Of a DNA stretch of 64,000 nt, positions 50,068-58,644 are shown piece by piece. Origin of the DNA: Brotaphodocola catenula (lineage in GTDB: Bacteria; Bacillota; Clostridia; Lachnospirales; Lachnospiraceae); assembly GCA_020686985.1 (NCBI GenBank), contig JAJEPU010000001.1, positions 1 through 64,000 on the forward strand, written 5' to 3'. The notes beneath the pieces were generated by a model, which worked only from the letters and a program-made list of their open reading frames with translations, was not told the origin of the DNA and did not search any database. The translations under genes were made by a program, and so were the position numbers. Positions within the stretch are counted from its first letter, which is position 1. Each line of letters starts with the position of its first letter.

Positions 50068-52365
50068 TTATTCTTTTTCTTTCTCTTTCTCCACAACAGG
50101 GAAACCGACACGGACTTTGAAGAGGTCGCCGTCGATGATGATCTCAAACGTGCCTTTCTGGAGCTTTGTCAGGCTCTTTGCGATTGAAAGACCGAGACCG
50201 CTTCCCTCGGTCGCACGAGAGACATCCCCGCGCACAAAACGCTCGGTCAGCTCATCCGCCTGAAAGTTCAGCGGATTTTCGGAGACGTTCTTAATCGTGA
50301 AGTAAACCATGTTGTCGACTTTGGCAATGTCCGTGTATACACGGCTGTGCTCCATCGCGTATTTGAATGTGTTGTTGTAGAGATTCTCGAGAACCCTCCA
50401 CAGCCTGCGCCCGTCAGCGCGGATCAGAATCGATTCGTCCGGCAGGTTGGAGACAAGCTCAAGGTGGCGTGTTTCAAATTTCTCCTCAAATTCTCCGTTT
50501 GTCTGCCAGATCATCTCGACAAAATTGATTGTCGTCATGTCCAGCTTGAGGTTGCCGGAGCTTGCCTTGGAGACTTCGACAAGGTCTTCCGTTAGATTCT
50601 TTAAGCGCTGTGACTTCTGGTCCAGAATCTTTAAGTATTCCTGAACTTTCTCACCCGGCAGATTCTCACGCTTGAGCAGGTCAACGTAGCTGATAATCGA
50701 GGTCAGCGGGGTCTTGATGTCGTGGGAGACATTTGTGATCAGGTCGGTCTTCATCCTCTCGCTCTTGAGCTGTTCCTTGAGTGCCTGCTCGAGACCGGTT
50801 CCGATGCTGTTGATCATTTTTCCAAGACCGAGTTCTTTTCCTGAGAGTCCGTCAAGATCCATCTGGTACCCGGTGTCTCCGCTTGCGATCATTGAGATCG
50901 CGTCGGCAATCCGATCTTCCTGTGTTGAGGAGAGGTAGAGCCGGTGAAATGCGAGATAATCAACTGTGATCAGCCCTGCGATCAGAAGAATCGCTCCCGC
51001 CTTGGCGATCGGGTAGTTCCAGAAACGCAGGCAGACGCCAATCAGTCCGAGTCCTACGACCTGAACGGCAATAAATCCGCCGTAGAGACAGGCAAGGCGC
51101 TTGGAAAATGTTCCGTTTGTAAAGTAGGTCTGAATGTTCTGCGTGACATGATGGACGACGCTGTTTTCCCAGAGCTGTCGGCTCTTGTAACGGCGCAGAA
51201 GGCTGAATGCGCCGGTCATGCAACAGCCGTAGACAATCAGTGCCCGCACGATTCTTTCGGCATAATCCCACTCCGATTCGGTGACAAGCAGGTGAATCAG
51301 CCGGTAAATGATTTTCTCCCCGAGGAACAGGACAAACATTGTGCTGAGTGCCGTCATCGCGATACAGCTCTCTGTCGTGATCATGTCAAAGCCGTGAAGA
51401 TATGGATTGATGCGTTCCTCTGTCTTGTAGCCGGAGACGAGAATCAGATAGTAGAGTGTCACGATGCAACCGAGAATTCCGATCAGCAGGGCAGTGAGTC
51501 CCTCCAAGAAGTGACTGCGAAGCAACTGGTAGTCGTTTGCCTGATCGGCATAGACATCCTCAGCGGAGTAGGTCGTGTCGACTCCCGCAATAATGTAATA
51601 GCTGTCTGCGTCATAGAAGTTGTTGTCTTCCATCGAGACTGTGATGTTCTGCGGGATCTCGCTCAAATTCGTCTCGATAAAAATCGAATCGCTCGTCAGA
51701 TAGCAGTAGCGTCCGAGTTCTTTCATCTCATCGATCGTCATGTTGCCGGTATTGGAGAAAATCGCATCCGGCTCTGTCTGATCCTCATCCTGGTAGACGA
51801 TTTTAAAGTAGAAATTCGATGGGTTCACGAGCATCCGATAGTGAACCGTGTAGTACTCGCTCAGACAGTTTAAAACCTCCCGGCACAGATCAAGGAGCGA
51901 GGTGTAGGCATCGCCCGGTTCCTTGAGAATTGCGTTCGGGTCGTAGGCTCTCCAGTTGACATACTGATCGCGTGCGGTCGAGGCATTGTCATAGATGAAG
52001 GTATCGTTGACGACCTCAAACTGTTCATTCAGGTAGAAGCCCTGACTCTTTGCGTATCGTAGAACCTCCTCGAGTGTGTAAATGACCTCCGGGGAGTCAC
52101 CGCGCGAGACAGAAAACATCTGCTTCGACAGATCGAGACTTCCGTCAGACTCAAAGACATCGCGGTAGGCGGAGTATTTTAAAATGTGATCAATGTCGCT
52201 CTGAAATTGTTTCTGAAAGGCTTCTGAGTCCTCATAATGGTTGTCCGAAATCCATCCAATGCCTGCGCCGATCTGAGAGTGCAGATACATGATGCTGATG
52301 CCTGCGACCACAGTCAGCAGAAAGATAATGTGAAGGACAACGGCAAAATTCTTTTTGATTCTCAT
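50068..52365 (-). CDS. Sensor histidine kinase
   Basis: Senses an unknown signal and phosphorylates the response regulator next to it. The 765-residue protein has an N-terminal helix (7-28), a large extracytoplasmic domain of about 250 residues, about six more membrane helices (roughly 290-470), a HAMP-like stretch, then HisKA with TNVSHDIKTPLTSIIS and HATPase with LENLYNNTFKYAME (N box) and GSGLGLSIAKSL (G box). No family could be given to the extracytoplasmic domain. ATG at 52365 is preferred over 52386, since GGAAAG precedes it. The regulator gene ends 45 bp upstream. Confidence 0.9.
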   Translation of the reverse strand: MRIKKNFAVVLHIIFLLTVVAGISIMYLHSQIGAGIGWISDNHYEDSEAFQKQFQSDIDHILKYSAYRDVFESDGSLDLSKQMFSVSRGDSPEVIYTLEEVLRYAKSQGFYLNEQFEVVNDTFIYDNASTARDQYVNWRAYDPNAILKEPGDAYTSLLDLCREVLNCLSEYYTVHYRMLVNPSNFYFKIVYQDEDQTEPDAIFSNTGNMTIDEMKELGRYCYLTSDSIFIETNLSEIPQNITVSMEDNNFYDADSYYIIAGVDTTYSAEDVYADQANDYQLLRSHFLEGLTALLIGILGCIVTLYYLILVSGYKTEERINPYLHGFDMITTESCIAMTALSTMFVLFLGEKIIYRLIHLLVTESEWDYAERIVRALIVYGCCMTGAFSLLRRYKSRQLWENSVVHHVTQNIQTYFTNGTFSKRLACLYGGFIAVQVVGLGLIGVCLRFWNYPIAKAGAILLIAGLITVDYLAFHRLYLSSTQEDRIADAISMIASGDTGYQMDLDGLSGKELGLGKMINSIGTGLEQALKEQLKSERMKTDLITNVSHDIKTPLTSIISYVDLLKRENLPGEKVQEYLKILDQKSQRLKNLTEDLVEVSKASSGNLKLDMTTINFVEMIWQTNGEFEEKFETRHLELVSNLPDESILIRADGRRLWRVLENLYNNTFKYAMEHSRVYTDIAKVDNMVYFTIKNVSENPLNFQADELTERFVRGDVSRATEGSGLGLSIAKSLTKLQKGTFEIIIDGDLFKVRVGFPVVEKEKEKE

Positions 52366-52410
52366 AGAACAATCTTTCCATCTCATCCGATTTTCAACAC
52401 CGTCCCGTCC

Positions 52411-53106
52411 TTACTGTTTCTCAACCTTGTAGCCGACACCCCATACGACTTTCAGGTAACGCGGTTCACGCGGATTAATCTCGATTTTCTCACGGATATG
52501 ACGGATATGTACGGCAACGGTGTTGTCAGCTCCGATCGCCTCCTCGTTCCAGATCTGCTCGTAGATCTCGTCGATTGAGAATACCTTTCCGGCATTCTTG
52601 ACGAGAAGCAGAAGAATATTGTATTCAATCGGAGTCAGCTTGATCGGCTCCTCGTCGACCCAGACTTCCTTCGTGTCATCGTTGATCACAAGACCACCGC
52701 ATTTGTAGACCTGATCGCTTGTCTGCTGGGCGAGGTTGCCAAGCTGGGTGTAACGGCGAAGCTGAGACTTGACGCGGGCGACAAGCTCAAGCGGATTGAA
52801 CGGCTTTGAGAGATAGTCATCCGCGCCGATGTTCAGACCGAGAATCTTGTCGGTGTCCTCGGATTTTGCGGAGAGGATGATGATCGGGATACTGCTCGTC
52901 TCACGCACCTTGCGTGTCGTGCGGATTCCATCGAGACCCGGCATCATCACATCGATGATCATCAGATCAATGTGCTGTTTGTCGAGGATCTCGAGGGCTT
53001 CATAACCGTCGTAGGCTTTGACGACCTCAAAGCCCTCCCCGCTCAAATAAATATCTATCGCATCGACGATCTGTTTATCGTCATCACATACCAGAATTCT
53101 CTGCAT
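52411..53106 (-). CDS. OmpR-family response regulator
   Basis: A 231-residue regulator. The receiver domain has the acidic pocket CDDD (7-10), the phosphorylated Asp52 in MIIDVMMPGLDG, the Ser/Thr in ILSAKSEDTD, and Lys in YLSKPFNPLEL. The C-terminal winged helix (about 130-228) contains TPIEYNILLLLVKNAGKVFS and DNTVAVHIRHIREKI. The start at 53106 has a GGAGGAAC site. The gene is cotranscribed with the kinase gene downstream. Three GATTCAC repeats bracket its promoter and probably mediate autoregulation. Confidence 0.93.
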   Translation of the reverse strand: MQRILVCDDDKQIVDAIDIYLSGEGFEVVKAYDGYEALEILDKQHIDLMIIDVMMPGLDGIRTTRKVRETSSIPIIILSAKSEDTDKILGLNIGADDYLSKPFNPLELVARVKSQLRRYTQLGNLAQQTSDQVYKCGGLVINDDTKEVWVDEEPIKLTPIEYNILLLLVKNAGKVFSIDEIYEQIWNEEAIGADNTVAVHIRHIREKIEINPREPRYLKVVWGVGYKVEKQ

Positions 53107-53139
53107 AAAAGTTCCTCCAATCTGCAATTCCCTTTGTGG

Positions 53140-53213
53140 GATTCACAACCCCCTTTTAGGGGATTCACGAATCAGTATAACGCAAATTAAATTTTGTCGC
53201 AATCACGATTCAC
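53140..53213 (-). promoter_or_regulatory. Promoter of the two-component operon with three direct repeats
   Basis: On the minus strand TTGCGA (53202-53197) and TATACT (53179-53174) are 17 bp apart. GTGAATC occurs three times: 53213-53207 (upstream of the -35), 53168-53162 and 53146-53140 (in the leader). Spacings are 45 and 22 bp, near whole helical turns. OmpR-type regulators bind direct repeats. Confidence 0.65.
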
Positions 53214-53250
53214 AAAAAAGAGTGTGCCGTGGTACATTCCCCATGAAACG

Positions 53251-53279
53251 AAAAAGGACGGGGGAAATCCCCCGCCCTT
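53251..53279 (-). terminator. Terminator of the APH-fold kinase gene
   Basis: On the minus strand GGGCGGGGGA pairs with TCCCCCGTCC, followed by TTTTT. Confidence 0.85.
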
Positions 53280-53280
53280 C

Positions 53281-53372
53281 GGTGAGAAAGCCTGCCAGGA
53301 TCAGATCCCGGCGTGAGCCTTCAAAAGTTTCGGATCAGACATCAGGCAGGAAGTCTGCCATTTTGCGTCACC
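53281..53372 (-). other. Structured 3' region of the APH-fold kinase transcript
   Basis: GGTGA/TCACC (53281-53285 with 53368-53372) encloses CCTGCC/GGCAGG (53291-53296 with 53345-53350), which encloses further hairpins around GGATCAGATCC. It lies between the stop codon and the terminator; it could be a stable 3' UTR or a small RNA. Confidence 0.4.
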
Positions 53373-53382
53373 GAATGTGGCT

Positions 53383-54135
53383 TTATGAATAATCGCAGAC
53401 GTTCAGCCAACGGTGAAGCAGTTCGGATTCCTCCGGACGTTTCTTGGTAAGCTGTGCAGCTGCTACCAGAGGTAACCACTGCTGTACATACCGGCGGTCC
53501 GTGCCTGTCTTTTCGCAGAACAGGTCCATGTACTTGTCAGCAATGCCCTGATCCTTCAGGCAGAACAGCAGGTAAGTTCTTGCTACATCGGCACTTGCGT
53601 TACCCTGGGTTGCATGAACCCAGTCGAGTACATACATCGTGCCGTCCTCTTTTACGAGGATGTTGTTTGGCTGGAAATCACCGTGGCACAGCTTGGTGTG
53701 CTTCGGCATGCTGTCCAGCCGGGTAAGAAGATCATAGCGGTTGACTGCGTTCAGTTCCTCCATCTCAGAGATCTGCCGTGTCATCTTGTCTTTCAACTTG
53801 TTCAGTAAAGGGCAGGTCTTGGAATGAATCAAGAGCTGTAAGTCAACCATTTGATTCAGGTATTCGTCCATCTTGTCCGGGTTCTCTTCCATCAACTGCT
53901 GAAGGGTCTTGCCCTCAACAAAATCTCTTGTGATGGACCAGCAACCGTTCTCGTCAACGGATACCGCCAGAGTAGCAGGAAGATTGATTCCCCCGATTTC
54001 CTCAACTCTGGCACTGATCAAAGCTTCGTTCAGAACTTCCGCTTTCGGGAATCCCTTACAGAATTCCTTAATCGCCTTGTCGCCATCGCGGTAAACACGT
54101 TTGGTTGCGTTACTGGATACTAATTCTTTTGCCAT
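53383..54135 (-). CDS. Aminoglycoside/choline-kinase-fold phosphotransferase
   Basis: A 250-residue protein with the APH-type kinase fold. It has a small N-lobe (lysine in YRDGDKAIKEF near 18-28, SITRDFVEGKTL hinge near 73-84), then the catalytic Brenner motif LCHGDFQPNNILV (near 152-164) and the metal-binding YVLDWVHATQGNASADVART. The latter pattern is closer to choline/sugar kinases than to known aminoglycoside resistance enzymes, so resistance should not be assumed. ATG at 54135 follows GGAGAG; an upstream GTG lacks a site. It has its own promoter and a long leader. Confidence 0.8.
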   Translation of the reverse strand: MAKELVSSNATKRVYRDGDKAIKEFCKGFPKAEVLNEALISARVEEIGGINLPATLAVSVDENGCWSITRDFVEGKTLQQLMEENPDKMDEYLNQMVDLQLLIHSKTCPLLNKLKDKMTRQISEMEELNAVNRYDLLTRLDSMPKHTKLCHGDFQPNNILVKEDGTMYVLDWVHATQGNASADVARTYLLFCLKDQGIADKYMDLFCEKTGTDRRYVQQWLPLVAAAQLTKKRPEESELLHRWLNVCDYS

Positions 54136-54308
54136 ACGAAACTCTCCTTTCTCCACTCATGCACCCTCGGTCCATCCCCCACATTTGCTTCTGAGGAAAA
54201 CACTCCCCTCTCAGGAGCGGGCAGAGAGAGTCCGAGCGTACACGTTACCGTCTTGGTAATTATTCAATCAGCCGATATCATTTTACTACAAACCGTTTAG
54301 AATGTCAT
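54136..54308 (-). promoter_or_regulatory. Promoter and structured leader of the APH-fold kinase gene
   Basis: ATGACA (54308-54303) and TAAAAT (54285-54280) are 17 bp apart on the minus strand. The leader of about 138 nt holds TTACC/GGTAA and CTCC/GGAG hairpins, and CTCGG can pair with the distant CCGAG. It resembles no riboswitch I can name. Confidence 0.45.
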
Positions 54309-54345
54309 CTACTTTTTGACAATTTTTTAACAAAATTATAGACCT

Positions 54346-54368
54346 GAAAAAAGTTACCCGTCAGGTAA
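54346..54368 (-). terminator. Terminator of the glgB operon
   Basis: On the minus strand TTACC-TGAC-GGGTAA is followed by CTTTTTT. The stem is short, but the T run is good. ACCTGA/TCAGGT gives an alternative pairing. Confidence 0.55.
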
Positions 54369-54391
54369 TATCAGAAAATATTCGCTGTTGT

Positions 54392-56317
54392 TTAGGTAAA
54401 ACGTAAAATAGCAGTTCCATATGCCGGGAGCGGAAGTGCTACGGAGTATGGCTGACCGTCGCACTCTTTTTTCTGTGCGCGCAGAACCGGAGGTTTCTGC
54501 GGGGATTTGTACATGCCGTGTTCACTGTCGAGCAAAAGCGTGTAGTTGCCACGTTTTGGGACACCAACGCGGTAATCCGGGCGTGCTACCGGAGTGAAGT
54601 TGCAGACGAAGAGGAGACTCTTTTTGTGGTCACGGCTGTAACGCACGAAGCTGAAAATGCTTCGATCACCGTCGTTTGCATTCATCCACTGGAAGCCGTC
54701 CCAGTCGTCATCTGCCTCGGAGAGAGACGGATATTTTTGATAAATATGTAACAAATCCTTGACGTAGTTCTGGAGGTCTTTGTGGAGTGGATCTTCTGTC
54801 TCTTCCCAGTTTAAGCTGACCTTTTCATCCCACTCGTGGAGCTGACCGAAGTCCTGACCCATGAACAGAAGTTTTTTGCCCGGGTGTCCGATCATGAAGG
54901 TGTAACCGGCTTTGAGGTTCTTGAACTTATCCTCAAGAGATCCCGGCATCTTGTTGATCATCGAGCATTTCAGGTGGACAACCTCATCGTGGGAGAGTAC
55001 CAGAATGAAGTTCTCGCTGTTGAAGTAGGTCAGACCAAACGTCATCTTGTTGTGGTTGAATTTGCGGAAGTACGGGTCGAGTTTCATGTACTCGAGGAAG
55101 TCGTGCATCCATCCCATATTCCACTTGAATGTGAAGCCGAGACCGCCGATCTTCGGATCATGGGTTACGAGTGGCCATGCGGTAGACTCCTCCGCAATCA
55201 CCATTGCGCCGTGCTCTCTGCGGTCGATGATGCTGTTTAAGTGACGGAAGAATTCGATTGCGTCGAGGTTCTGGTTGCCACCGTACTCGTTCGGAACCCA
55301 CTGTCCATCCTGACGACCGTAGTCAAGATAGAGCATCGATGCAACGGCATCAACGCGCAGACCATCGACATGATACTCGTGGAGCCAGTAGAGTGCATTC
55401 GCGATCAGGAAGTTGGAAACCTCATGACAGCCGTAATTGAAGACTTTTGTGCCCCAGTCCGGGTGTTCGCCCTTTCTCGGATCTGCATATTCATACAGAG
55501 CCTGACCGTCAAAATCAGCAAGTCCGTGGGCATCTTTCGGGAAGTGAGCCGGAACCCAGTCGAGGATGACGCCAATTCCCTTCTTGTGCAGATAGTTGAC
55601 GAAGTACATGAAGTCTTCCGGTTTTCCGTAGCGGGAGGTCGGAGCGTAGTAGCCGGTGACCTGATAACCCCAGGAGCCGTCAAACGGGTGCTCGGCGATT
55701 CCCATCAGCTCGACATGGGTGTAGCCCATCTCGTGAACGTAGGCCGCAAGTTCCTCTGCCATTTCGCGGTAAGTATAAAAGCCCTCTTTTTCTTCGCGGT
55801 CTTTACGCTTCCAGGAACCGATATGTACCTCATAGATACTGATCGGCTGTTCACGCGGATTGGCTTCTTTTCTGTGTTCCATCCAGGTATCGTCATTCCA
55901 CTTGAATGACGGATCTGCGGTAATTGAGGCGGTTCCTGGACGATACTCTGCGTATTGAGCAAACGGGTCTGCCTTGAACAGGAGCTTGCCGGTGCTTGTC
56001 GTGATCGTAAATTTATAAAGTTCGCCTGTGCCGAGTCCCGGAACGAAGGTTTCATAAATGCCGGAAGTCTCAAGCACTTCCATTGGGTTTGCATCCGGGT
56101 CCCAGTTGTTGAAGTCACCGACGACACTGACCTGAACGGCGTGAGGTGCCCAGACTGCAAAGTACATGCCTTTCTTTCCATTCACTGTGGCGGGATGAGC
56201 GCCCATTTTCTTATAAATTTCGTAGTGGGTGCCCTCGCCGAACAGATAGCGGTCCCCTTCTGTGATGATACCGATACCTGCCTGTTTTTTCTTATTTTTG
56301 ACAGCTTTGACAGCCAT
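54392..56317 (-). CDS. glgB: 1,4-alpha-glucan branching enzyme
   Basis: Makes alpha-1,6 branches in glycogen. The 641-residue protein has an N-terminal CBM48 domain (about 25-120, with FAVWAPHAVQVSVVGDFNNW), a GH13 barrel (about 155-510) and a C-terminal beta domain. Catalytic residues: Asp in DGLRVDAVASMLY, Glu in MVIAEESTAWP and Asp in VLSHDEVVH; MGQDFGQLHEWD is also typical. Length is normal for the short branching enzymes of Firmicutes. Its gene begins three bases after the GH13 glycosidase gene. Other glycogen genes (glgC, glgA, glgP) are not in the window. Confidence 0.95.
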   Translation of the reverse strand: MAVKAVKNKKKQAGIGIITEGDRYLFGEGTHYEIYKKMGAHPATVNGKKGMYFAVWAPHAVQVSVVGDFNNWDPDANPMEVLETSGIYETFVPGLGTGELYKFTITTSTGKLLFKADPFAQYAEYRPGTASITADPSFKWNDDTWMEHRKEANPREQPISIYEVHIGSWKRKDREEKEGFYTYREMAEELAAYVHEMGYTHVELMGIAEHPFDGSWGYQVTGYYAPTSRYGKPEDFMYFVNYLHKKGIGVILDWVPAHFPKDAHGLADFDGQALYEYADPRKGEHPDWGTKVFNYGCHEVSNFLIANALYWLHEYHVDGLRVDAVASMLYLDYGRQDGQWVPNEYGGNQNLDAIEFFRHLNSIIDRREHGAMVIAEESTAWPLVTHDPKIGGLGFTFKWNMGWMHDFLEYMKLDPYFRKFNHNKMTFGLTYFNSENFILVLSHDEVVHLKCSMINKMPGSLEDKFKNLKAGYTFMIGHPGKKLLFMGQDFGQLHEWDEKVSLNWEETEDPLHKDLQNYVKDLLHIYQKYPSLSEADDDWDGFQWMNANDGDRSIFSFVRYSRDHKKSLLFVCNFTPVARPDYRVGVPKRGNYTLLLDSEHGMYKSPQKPPVLRAQKKECDGQPYSVALPLPAYGTAILRFT

Positions 56318-56320
56318 AGC

Positions 56321-57655
56321 CTATTCCTCCGTGATCTTCAGGACAACACCACTGTTGCCTGGTAATGTGAGATTGAGTCTTCCGTTCGTAATCGGGATGA
56401 TGGTTCCATCCATCAGATTTTTTGCTTCGGATGCGTGAATCGGAACCGGGACAGACAGATTCGCAGGAGCATCGTCGCTGTTGCCGGCAGTGATTGCGAT
56501 CGAGTGATCTGCCTTGCGCGCAAATGCATACTGGCGGTTTGTCAGAAGGAGTTCCTGATAAACACCATTGTGAAATTCCGGCTCTCTGCCGTGGATTTCT
56601 CCGAGTTTTTCGATATATTTTGTGAGTTCGCATTCCAGTTTGTCGCCCTCTGCCATCGAGATGCAGGGGCGAAGTTCGGTGTCACTGTTTGGGGTTCGCA
56701 TTCCCTCAATTCCCCATTCGCCACCGTAGTAGACGGATGGGATGCCCGGAAGTGTGTAGAGAAGCAGGTAGGCGAGCGGGAGATGGGTCTTCTTTTTCAG
56801 CTTGCTCGCAATTCGGTTCTCATCGTGATTGTCCAAAAACGTGTAGAGCTTTCTTCCGATTGCCTCGAGACGGCGGACGTTGTGCGCAATCTCAAAGAAG
56901 TTGTGATCGTTGAGTCCGGAATAAAGGCTCTTGTGAAGCTCGTAGTTTGTGACAGAGTGGAGCATTCCGTCGTTGACCCAGCGCGCATAATCGCCGTGGA
57001 TGACCTCGCCCATCAGCCAGAAATCTTCCTTCATCGGGCTGGTCTGCTCGCGCATCTCGTGCATAAACTGGAAGTCCAGGACATTTGCACAGTCGAGGCG
57101 GATGCCGTCGATGTCAAACGTGTCGATCCAGTAACAGATCACGTCAAAAAGATACTGTTTGACCTCCGGATTCTGGAGATTCAGGCACGGAAGCTCAAAA
57201 TGACCCTGCCATGCGTCGTATCCGAATCCATCCCCATATGGAGAACTCCATCCGAAGTTCACGTTTCGATACCAGCCACAGTATCGGGAGCCTTCACGAT
57301 TTTTTTGAATATCCTGAAAAGCAAAAAATTCTCTTCCGGTATGGTTGAAGACACCATCAACAACAACGCGGATACCCGCTTCGTGGCAGAGTTTCACAAA
57401 ACGGAGGAAATCGTCGTTGTCGCCGAGACGGCGGTCAACAAGGCGGAAGTCGCGGGTGTCATACCCATGAGAAGAGGACTCAAAGAGCGGTCCTATGTAA
57501 AGAGCGGTGAAGCCCAGCTTTTTCATGTGAGGAATCCAGAGTTCCAGCTCCTCAAAGCGGTGAGTCACGCCCTCCTCGTGGTTCTCACGAGGTGCGCCGG
57601 TCATTCCCAGCGGATACATGTGATAAAATACAGCTTTTTCATACCAAGTGCTCAT
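56321..57655 (-). CDS. GH13 alpha-glycosidase (maltodextrin glucosidase-like)
   Basis: A 444-residue, cytosolic GH13 enzyme. It starts directly with the barrel (WYEKAVFYHMYPLGMTGAP), and has GYDTRDF, VVVDGVFNHTG, nucleophile Asp in IDGIRLDCANVLDF, acid/base Glu in FWLMGEVIHGDYARW and the third Asp in YTFLDNHDENRIAS. There is no N-terminal starch-binding or dimerisation domain, so it is shorter than neopullulanases. The missing part makes small maltodextrins or branched oligosaccharides the likeliest substrates. It is first in a tight operon with glgB, so probably acts in glycogen or maltodextrin turnover. Confidence 0.88.
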   Translation of the reverse strand: MSTWYEKAVFYHMYPLGMTGAPRENHEEGVTHRFEELELWIPHMKKLGFTALYIGPLFESSSHGYDTRDFRLVDRRLGDNDDFLRFVKLCHEAGIRVVVDGVFNHTGREFFAFQDIQKNREGSRYCGWYRNVNFGWSSPYGDGFGYDAWQGHFELPCLNLQNPEVKQYLFDVICYWIDTFDIDGIRLDCANVLDFQFMHEMREQTSPMKEDFWLMGEVIHGDYARWVNDGMLHSVTNYELHKSLYSGLNDHNFFEIAHNVRRLEAIGRKLYTFLDNHDENRIASKLKKKTHLPLAYLLLYTLPGIPSVYYGGEWGIEGMRTPNSDTELRPCISMAEGDKLECELTKYIEKLGEIHGREPEFHNGVYQELLLTNRQYAFARKADHSIAITAGNSDDAPANLSVPVPIHASEAKNLMDGTIIPITNGRLNLTLPGNSGVVLKITEE

Positions 57656-57750
57656 ACTTGCAAGTCCTCCTGATGTGGATCATATAGTCGAAGCCCCGAA
57701 GTCCGCTAAAAATCTCTTCTGAAAAGTCTTTAAAAGTCCTTTTAAGGTAT

Positions 57751-57776
57751 TAAAAAATCCAGATTTTCTGGGATTT
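57751..57776 (-). terminator. Terminator after the DUF2508 gene
   Basis: On the minus strand AATCCCAG-AAAAT-CTGGATT is followed by a T run. It lies 14 bp past the DUF2508 stop and separates it from the GH13 gene. Confidence 0.7.
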
Positions 57777-57789
57777 TCGTCTTATTTTT

Positions 57790-58020
57790 TTAGGACTCTT
57801 CAAGGAATTTGAAGCGACGGAGCAAGAACTGATAGCGCAGTTGAGCTGCGTTCAGTTCATAAATATAACAGTCAATCAGCGACGGATCGGTTGCCTGATC
57901 AAAATGATTTCGCGCAGATTCCATGGAGGTCCGTGTCTGATCAATCTCTGCTTTCAGCCTCCGGCTTTCCAAGGAAAGCAGGTCACTCTGAAATTTTCTG
58001 AAAAAAGCTCCTGAACTCAT
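57790..58020 (-). CDS. DUF2508 (YaaL-like) small protein
   Basis: A 76-residue charged helical protein with the DUF2508 pattern: ARNHFDQATDPSLIDCYIYELNAAQLRYQFLLRR. Function in Bacillus (YaaL) is not known; the gene often lies near recR or DNA-replication genes, but not here. GAAGGAGATG precedes the ATG. Two 10-bp direct repeats (ACAGGGACTG at 58108 and 58121) and the 16-mer GTTACAGTTTGTGCAA (58091-58106) lie upstream. Confidence 0.75.
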   Translation of the reverse strand: MSSGAFFRKFQSDLLSLESRRLKAEIDQTRTSMESARNHFDQATDPSLIDCYIYELNAAQLRYQFLLRRFKFLEES

Positions 58021-58090
58021 GTTTTCATCTCCTTCTTTTGTCTCAGTATTTTCCGAAAATGGAAATTTATACAGGAGATGGACTAAAATC

Positions 58091-58130
58091 GTTACAGTTT
58101 GTGCAAGACAGGGACTGAATACAGGGACTG
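58091..58130. repeat. Shared 16-mer and tandem 10-bp repeats upstream of DUF2508
   Basis: GTTACAGTTTGTGCAA (58091-58106) is identical to 48020-48035. Beside it ACAGGGACTG occurs twice, with starts 13 bp apart (58108-58117, 58121-58130). Both could be regulator sites for the DUF2508 gene on the minus strand. Confidence 0.45.
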
Positions 58131-58150
58131 TAACATAAAATTATCAGGTA

Positions 58151-58486
58151 TTATTGGCGGTCGCGAAAAGTTTCCTCCACGAGATTGCCAAGTTGCATGA
58201 GTTTGCGGGTACCGGCGATCAGCGAAAGACGGTAAAAATTTGAAGTGCCGGAGCGCTTCACCTGCACAAGCCCGGAATCCTTTAAAATTTTCAGGTGATG
58301 GGAGACTGCCGGACGAGAAAGGCTGGTCTGCCGTGTGATTTCGTTGACGTTGAGCCCTTCTGTCCGTCCGTTCTGATCTGCCCGGCTCAGCGTCTCAATA
58401 ATCCCCAGACGCACTTCATCTCCAAGGGCGATGAAGAGGGGCATACAGCAGTGAAACTGAGATTCCAGCTCTTTGCCGTTAGTCAT
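58151..58486 (-). CDS. ArsR-family winged-helix repressor
   Basis: A 111-residue ArsR-type regulator. The recognition helix region is VNEITRQTSLSRPAVSHHLKILKDSGLV (about 49-76). There is no ELCVCDL-type metal site; a CC pair at 13-14 could bind thiol-reactive ligands but is not a known signature. AAAGGAGG precedes ATG. A near-perfect palindrome overlaps its start of transcription, so it should repress itself. Its other targets are not obvious: the DUF2508 gene downstream on the same strand has separate signals. Confidence 0.88.
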   Translation of the reverse strand: MTNGKELESQFHCCMPLFIALGDEVRLGIIETLSRADQNGRTEGLNVNEITRQTSLSRPAVSHHLKILKDSGLVQVKRSGTSNFYRLSLIAGTRKLMQLGNLVEETFRDRQ

Positions 58487-58496
58487 AAAATCCTCC

Positions 58497-58552
58497 TTTG
58501 GTTTAAAAAATTAAACTAAAACCATTCTATCACGATTTATGGGCAACGTCAA
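58497..58552 (-). promoter_or_regulatory. Promoter and operator of the ArsR gene
   Basis: On the minus strand TTGACG (58552-58547) and TAGAAT (58529-58524) are 17 bp apart. TTTGGTTTAA-AAAA-TTAAACTAAA (58497-58520), 9 of 10 bp matching, lies over the start point and just before the ribosome-binding site, a fit for ArsR-type autorepression. Confidence 0.75.
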
Positions 58553-58644
58553 CTAAAAAAAGGCGCATATATCTGGTTACTTTGGTCAAAATATATAAAA
58601 AATAGTCGGAAATTTGGAAGAAATGTCAATTTTGAAAAAGGGGA

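Noticed and set aside
53383..54135. Aminoglycoside resistance gene
   Set aside because: Only the general kinase fold is visible. The motifs do not match a known APH(3') or APH(2'') class, and it lies in a housekeeping context without mobile elements.
54180..54240. CTCTCAGG...GGGCAGAG-like text resembling part of a glycine riboswitch
   Set aside because: It reads that way only on the plus strand, where no gene follows, and the first half of the aptamer is missing.
56435..57673. 412-codon open frame on the plus strand opposite the GH13 gene
   Set aside because: The GH13 catalytic motifs are all on the minus strand. The antisense protein has no domain or start signal.
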